From positions 15,684 to 23,075 of the forward strand of contig FR891193.1 in NCBI GenBank assembly GCA_000433515.1: a stretch of 7,392 nucleotides of DNA, in the 5' to 3' direction. The number at the start of each line of letters is the position of its first letter. Position 1 is the stretch's first letter. This stretch comes from Candidatus Colimorpha enterica (GTDB taxonomy: Bacteria; Bacillota; Clostridia; Oscillospirales; CAG-272). A program made the position numbers and the translations under genes. The notes beneath the pieces were generated by a model. That model had not been told where the DNA came from. It saw only the letters and a program-made list of their open reading frames with translations, and did not search any database. Shown piece by piece: positions 5,023-7,392 of the stretch.

Positions 5023-6525
5023 ATGATTGATTTTGAAACCGGCGCGCTGAACGAAATACTGAAAAAGCGCGTTGAGGAATTCACCCCGAACGGCACTGTG
5101 TACACCTGCGGAACGGTGACAAAAGTGAGCGACGGGGTGGCAAGAATTGATAACCTTCCGGGCAGGTGCTACGGAGAGCTTTTAAAATTCGGGGGCGGGA
5201 TATGGGGAATCGCGCTTGACCTTGAGGAAAACGGGGTCGGTGCGGTCATTCTCAATTCCGGAGCGGCGGTCAGCATAGGCGACACCGTTTCGGGAACCGG
5301 ACATCCGGTCGATACCGTTGTTTCCGGAGAGGTCATCGGAAGGGTCATCAGCCCCATCGGTGCTCCGCTCGACGGAAGGGCACTGAAGGGGAGAAAATAT
5401 GCTCCGCTTGAAAAACCTGCGCCGGGGCTTATGGCAAGAAAGCCGGTGTGCCGGCCGCTTGAGACGGGGATACTGTCCATTGACAGCATGATCCCGATAG
5501 GCAAGGGGCAGAGAGAGCTGATTATCGGTGACCGGCAGACTGGGAAAACCACGATCGCCGTTGACACGATACTCAACCAGAAGGGCAAGGATGTCATCTG
5601 TGTCTACTGTGCCGTCGGTCAGAAGGCATCGACGGTGTCGCAGGTGGTGATGACTCTGAAAAATGCCGGGGCGATGAAATACACCGTTGTCGTTGCGTCA
5701 ACGGCGTCGGACAGCCCGGCTATGCAGTATCTTGCGCCTTATGCCGCCTGCTCGATAGCCGAATCGTTCATGCATGACGGCAGGGATGTGCTTGTGGTCT
5801 ACGACGATTTAAGCAAGCACGCTGTGGCTTACCGGACGATGTCGCTTCTTCTTCACCGTCCGCCGGGAAGAGAGGCTTATCCGGGAGATGTTTTCTATCT
5901 CCATTCGCGGCTTCTTGAGCGTTCCGCCTGCCTGTCGGATGCCGAGGGCGGCGGGACAATGACCGCGCTTCCGATAATCGAAACGACCGGCGGAAACATA
6001 TCGGCATATATTCCGACAAACGTCATTTCGATAACCGACGGGCAGATATATCTCGAATCGGAGCTTTTTCATTCGGGAATACGGCCGGCGATAAATACCG
6101 GGCTTTCGGTCTCGCGTGTGGGACGCGCGGCGCAGTACAAGTCGATGAGAAAGGTCTCGGGGCTGCTCAGGATAGAGCTTGCACAGTATAAGGAAATGGC
6201 GATATTTGCCCGTTTCGGGTCGGATATCGATTCCGGGACGAAAAAGACGCTTGAAAACGGAGAGCGCCTGACCGCGATACTCAATCAGGACAAAAACAAG
6301 CCGTATTCGCCGGGTGAGGAGGCGCTTCTGCTCCTCGGATACCGCAGCGGTGCGTTTGACAGCGTCGAGCCGCGGAACATGAAGGCGATGATACCGGTTT
6401 TTCTTGAGTATTTTGAAAAGAACTGCCCGGAGGTCGTTGCCGGGATAAACTCGGCTCACGATTTTGACGATGTTACGGCCGGGATGCTGAAGCCTCACTT
6501 TGAAAGGTGGGTCGGACTTGCTTAA
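5023..6525 (+). CDS. atpA: F-type ATP synthase subunit alpha
   Basis: This is the non-catalytic nucleotide-binding subunit of the F1 head (alpha3beta3). It has 500 residues, the normal length. The Walker A motif GDRQTGKT is at 169-176 and the Walker B region VLVVYDDLSK has D261. Other family blocks include MIPIGKGQRELIIG, QYLAPYAAC, RPPGREAYPGDVFYLHSRLLER and PTNVISITDGQIYLESELF. The arginine finger is R365 in SVSRVGRAAQ; the second Gly of the usual SVSRVGG is Arg here. The short DAEGGGTMTALP loop is of the Bacillus/Clostridia type. The N-terminal helix (ALNEILKKRVEEF) that normally docks the delta N-terminal domain is retained even though that domain is missing. GGGAGGG at 5009-5015 supports the ATG at 5023. 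The gene overlaps the gamma gene by 8 bases at its end. Confidence 0.98.
   Translation: MIDFETGALNEILKKRVEEFTPNGTVYTCGTVTKVSDGVARIDNLPGRCYGELLKFGGGIWGIALDLEENGVGAVILNSGAAVSIGDTVSGTGHPVDTVVSGEVIGRVISPIGAPLDGRALKGRKYAPLEKPAPGLMARKPVCRPLETGILSIDSMIPIGKGQRELIIGDRQTGKTTIAVDTILNQKGKDVICVYCAVGQKASTVSQVVMTLKNAGAMKYTVVVASTASDSPAMQYLAPYAACSIAESFMHDGRDVLVVYDDLSKHAVAYRTMSLLLHRPPGREAYPGDVFYLHSRLLERSACLSDAEGGGTMTALPIIETTGGNISAYIPTNVISITDGQIYLESELFHSGIRPAINTGLSVSRVGRAAQYKSMRKVSGLLRIELAQYKEMAIFARFGSDIDSGTKKTLENGERLTAILNQDKNKPYSPGEEALLLLGYRSGAFDSVEPRNMKAMIPVFLEYFEKNCPEVVAGINSAHDFDDVTAGMLKPHFERWVGLA
6502..6520 (+). promoter_or_regulatory. Ribosome binding site and TTG start of atpG inside the atpA end
   Basis: GAAAGGTGG at 6502-6510 lies 7 bases before TTG at 6518-6520. 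This TTG opens the gamma frame exactly where family alignment requires (LNPSEIKEHIRAVEQT follows). The only other upstream in-frame candidate is TTG at 6500, which lacks a comparable site, and no ATG precedes the conserved helix. Confidence 0.75.
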
Positions 6526-7392
6526 CCCGTCGGAGATAAAGGAGCATATAAGGGCGGTAGAGCAGACGCGGCAGATCACAAATGCCATGTACCTGCTTTC
6601 GACCTCGCGGATGAAAAAGACCGTCCGGATGATCGATTACAACGTGAGATTCATGGTCAGGCTCCGCGCGACGATGAAGGACATATTCCTGCATACCGGA
6701 AAGCCTATTCATCATCCGTATCTCGACGGTCATCCCGAGACAAAAAACTCGCTTTTCATCGTCATTTCCGGCGACAAGGGGCTTTGCGGGAGCTATCATT
6801 CTTCGCTTTTCGCCTTCACGGAGGAAAAGCTGAAAAAGCACGCTTCCCCGAACAGCCGGATTGCCGTCCTCGGCATAATGGGCGAGGAGTATTTCAGGCG
6901 GCACGGCAAGGAGCCGGATTATATCTGGCGCGGGGTCGTGCAGAAGCCCACGCTTTACGCGGTGAGGGTGATAACCGACACGGTTCTTGAGGAATACCGC
7001 AAGGGGCGGCTGGACAAGGTTTATGTGATCTTCACGCACTATGTCAATGCCGCGGTGCAGGAGCCGGTCATGATAAAGCTGCTCCCGCTGTCGGTCGAGA
7101 ACCTGAAGGACGCTAAGGTGGAATACGATTACAGCGGAGACATTCTCTTTGACCCGTCGCCTGAGGCGGTGTTCGAGAGGGTAGTGCCGCAGTTCATCGT
7201 CGCGACGCTTTTCAATGCGATCTCGCAGTCGTCGGCATCGGAGCACGCCGCGCGGATGAACGCAATGCAGAGCGCGACGAAAAATGCGGACGAAATGCTT
7301 GACAGGCTGAGAGCCGATTACAATGCAAGGCGTCAGCTTGCAGTTACAAACGAGCTTTCCGAAACGGCAGCCGCCACGCAGGCGGTGGCGGG
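6518..7392 (+). CDS. atpG: F-type ATP synthase subunit gamma (3' end outside window)
   Basis: This is the central shaft subunit that couples c-ring rotation to catalysis in beta. From the TTG start, 291 complete codons are visible, and the frame remains open at the edge (the last two bases, GG, begin a Gly codon). Since E. coli gamma is 287 residues, the stop should be only a few codons away. The N-terminal helix reads IKEHIRAVEQTRQITNAMYL, replacing the usual QKITKAMEMVAASKMRK with a diverged form, ITNAMYLLSTSRMKK. The Rossmann-like middle has ISGDKGLCGSYHS (family VSTDRGLCGG). GRLDKVYVIFTHYVN and LLPL follow. The C-terminal helix carries SEHAARMNAMQSATKNADEM and YNARRQLAVTNELSE, close matches to the family. 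The 8-base overlap with atpA implies translational coupling. The beta and epsilon genes are expected next. Confidence 0.94.
   Translation, partial: MLNPSEIKEHIRAVEQTRQITNAMYLLSTSRMKKTVRMIDYNVRFMVRLRATMKDIFLHTGKPIHHPYLDGHPETKNSLFIVISGDKGLCGSYHSSLFAFTEEKLKKHASPNSRIAVLGIMGEEYFRRHGKEPDYIWRGVVQKPTLYAVRVITDTVLEEYRKGRLDKVYVIFTHYVNAAVQEPVMIKLLPLSVENLKDAKVEYDYSGDILFDPSPEAVFERVVPQFIVATLFNAISQSSASEHAARMNAMQSATKNADEMLDRLRADYNARRQLAVTNELSETAAATQAVA

Noticed and set aside
2787..6525. N-type (Na+-type second) ATPase operon
   Set aside because: N-ATPase operons start with beta and epsilon genes and lack delta. Here the order is I-a-c-b-delta-alpha-gamma, that of an ordinary F-type operon.
5809..7246. Long - strand frames (5809-6588 and 6473-7246) opposite atpA and atpG
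   Set aside because: Both are mirror frames of strongly conserved ATP synthase genes. The second only seemed to be a gene because the true TTG-started gamma is not found when scanning for ATG starts.

Overview
The window reads almost entirely on the + strand and looks like a chromosomal segment of a low-to-mid GC Gram-positive anaerobe. The support is: strong GGAGG-type ribosome binding sites before nearly every gene, a consensus sigma-A promoter, tight operon packing, a PepD-type dipeptidase beside an M42 aminopeptidase, and an F-type ATP synthase whose alpha subunit is of Firmicutes character. A member of the Clostridia (for example an Oscillospiraceae-like gut bacterium) is the best guess. 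This is inference from style and protein similarity, not a proven assignment.

Layout. Positions 2-163 hold the last 53 codons of an unidentified acidic protein. Positions 176-2697 hold two peptidase genes, a PepD-type aminoacyl-histidine dipeptidase (M20) and an M42 metallo-aminopeptidase, joined by an ATGA stop/start overlap. All three genes probably belong to one transcript for peptide breakdown. A near-perfect extended -10 promoter (2706-2734) begins 8 bases after the M42 stop and should drive the ATP synthase operon: a small three-helix membrane protein in the AtpI position (2787-3059), then atpB (a), atpE (c), atpF (b), atpH (delta), atpA (alpha) and atpG (gamma, cut by the right edge about where the family usually ends). 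Beta and epsilon would be expected just outside. The gamma gene starts at TTG and overlaps atpA by 8 bases, so a scan for ATG starts misses most of it.

How it fits together. The a and c subunits form the ion-translocating motor, b and delta the peripheral stalk, alpha (with beta) the catalytic head, and gamma the rotor shaft. The operon order is canonical but several subunits are not. The delta subunit is only 73 residues and consists of the C-terminal domain alone. Subunit a has an extra two-helix N-terminal extension and lacks two of the polar half-channel residues of the E. coli type. Subunit c keeps the ESTxxY-type ion site but has Met where Na+-binding rings have Gln, and a broken glycine motif. 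A strong hairpin without a U-tract sits between atpE and atpF. Together these point to a diverged F-type ATP synthase with a reduced stator and altered ion path, the most interesting content here. No mobile elements, RNA genes or CRISPR arrays are visible. The longest stretch without a gene is the 89-base promoter region.
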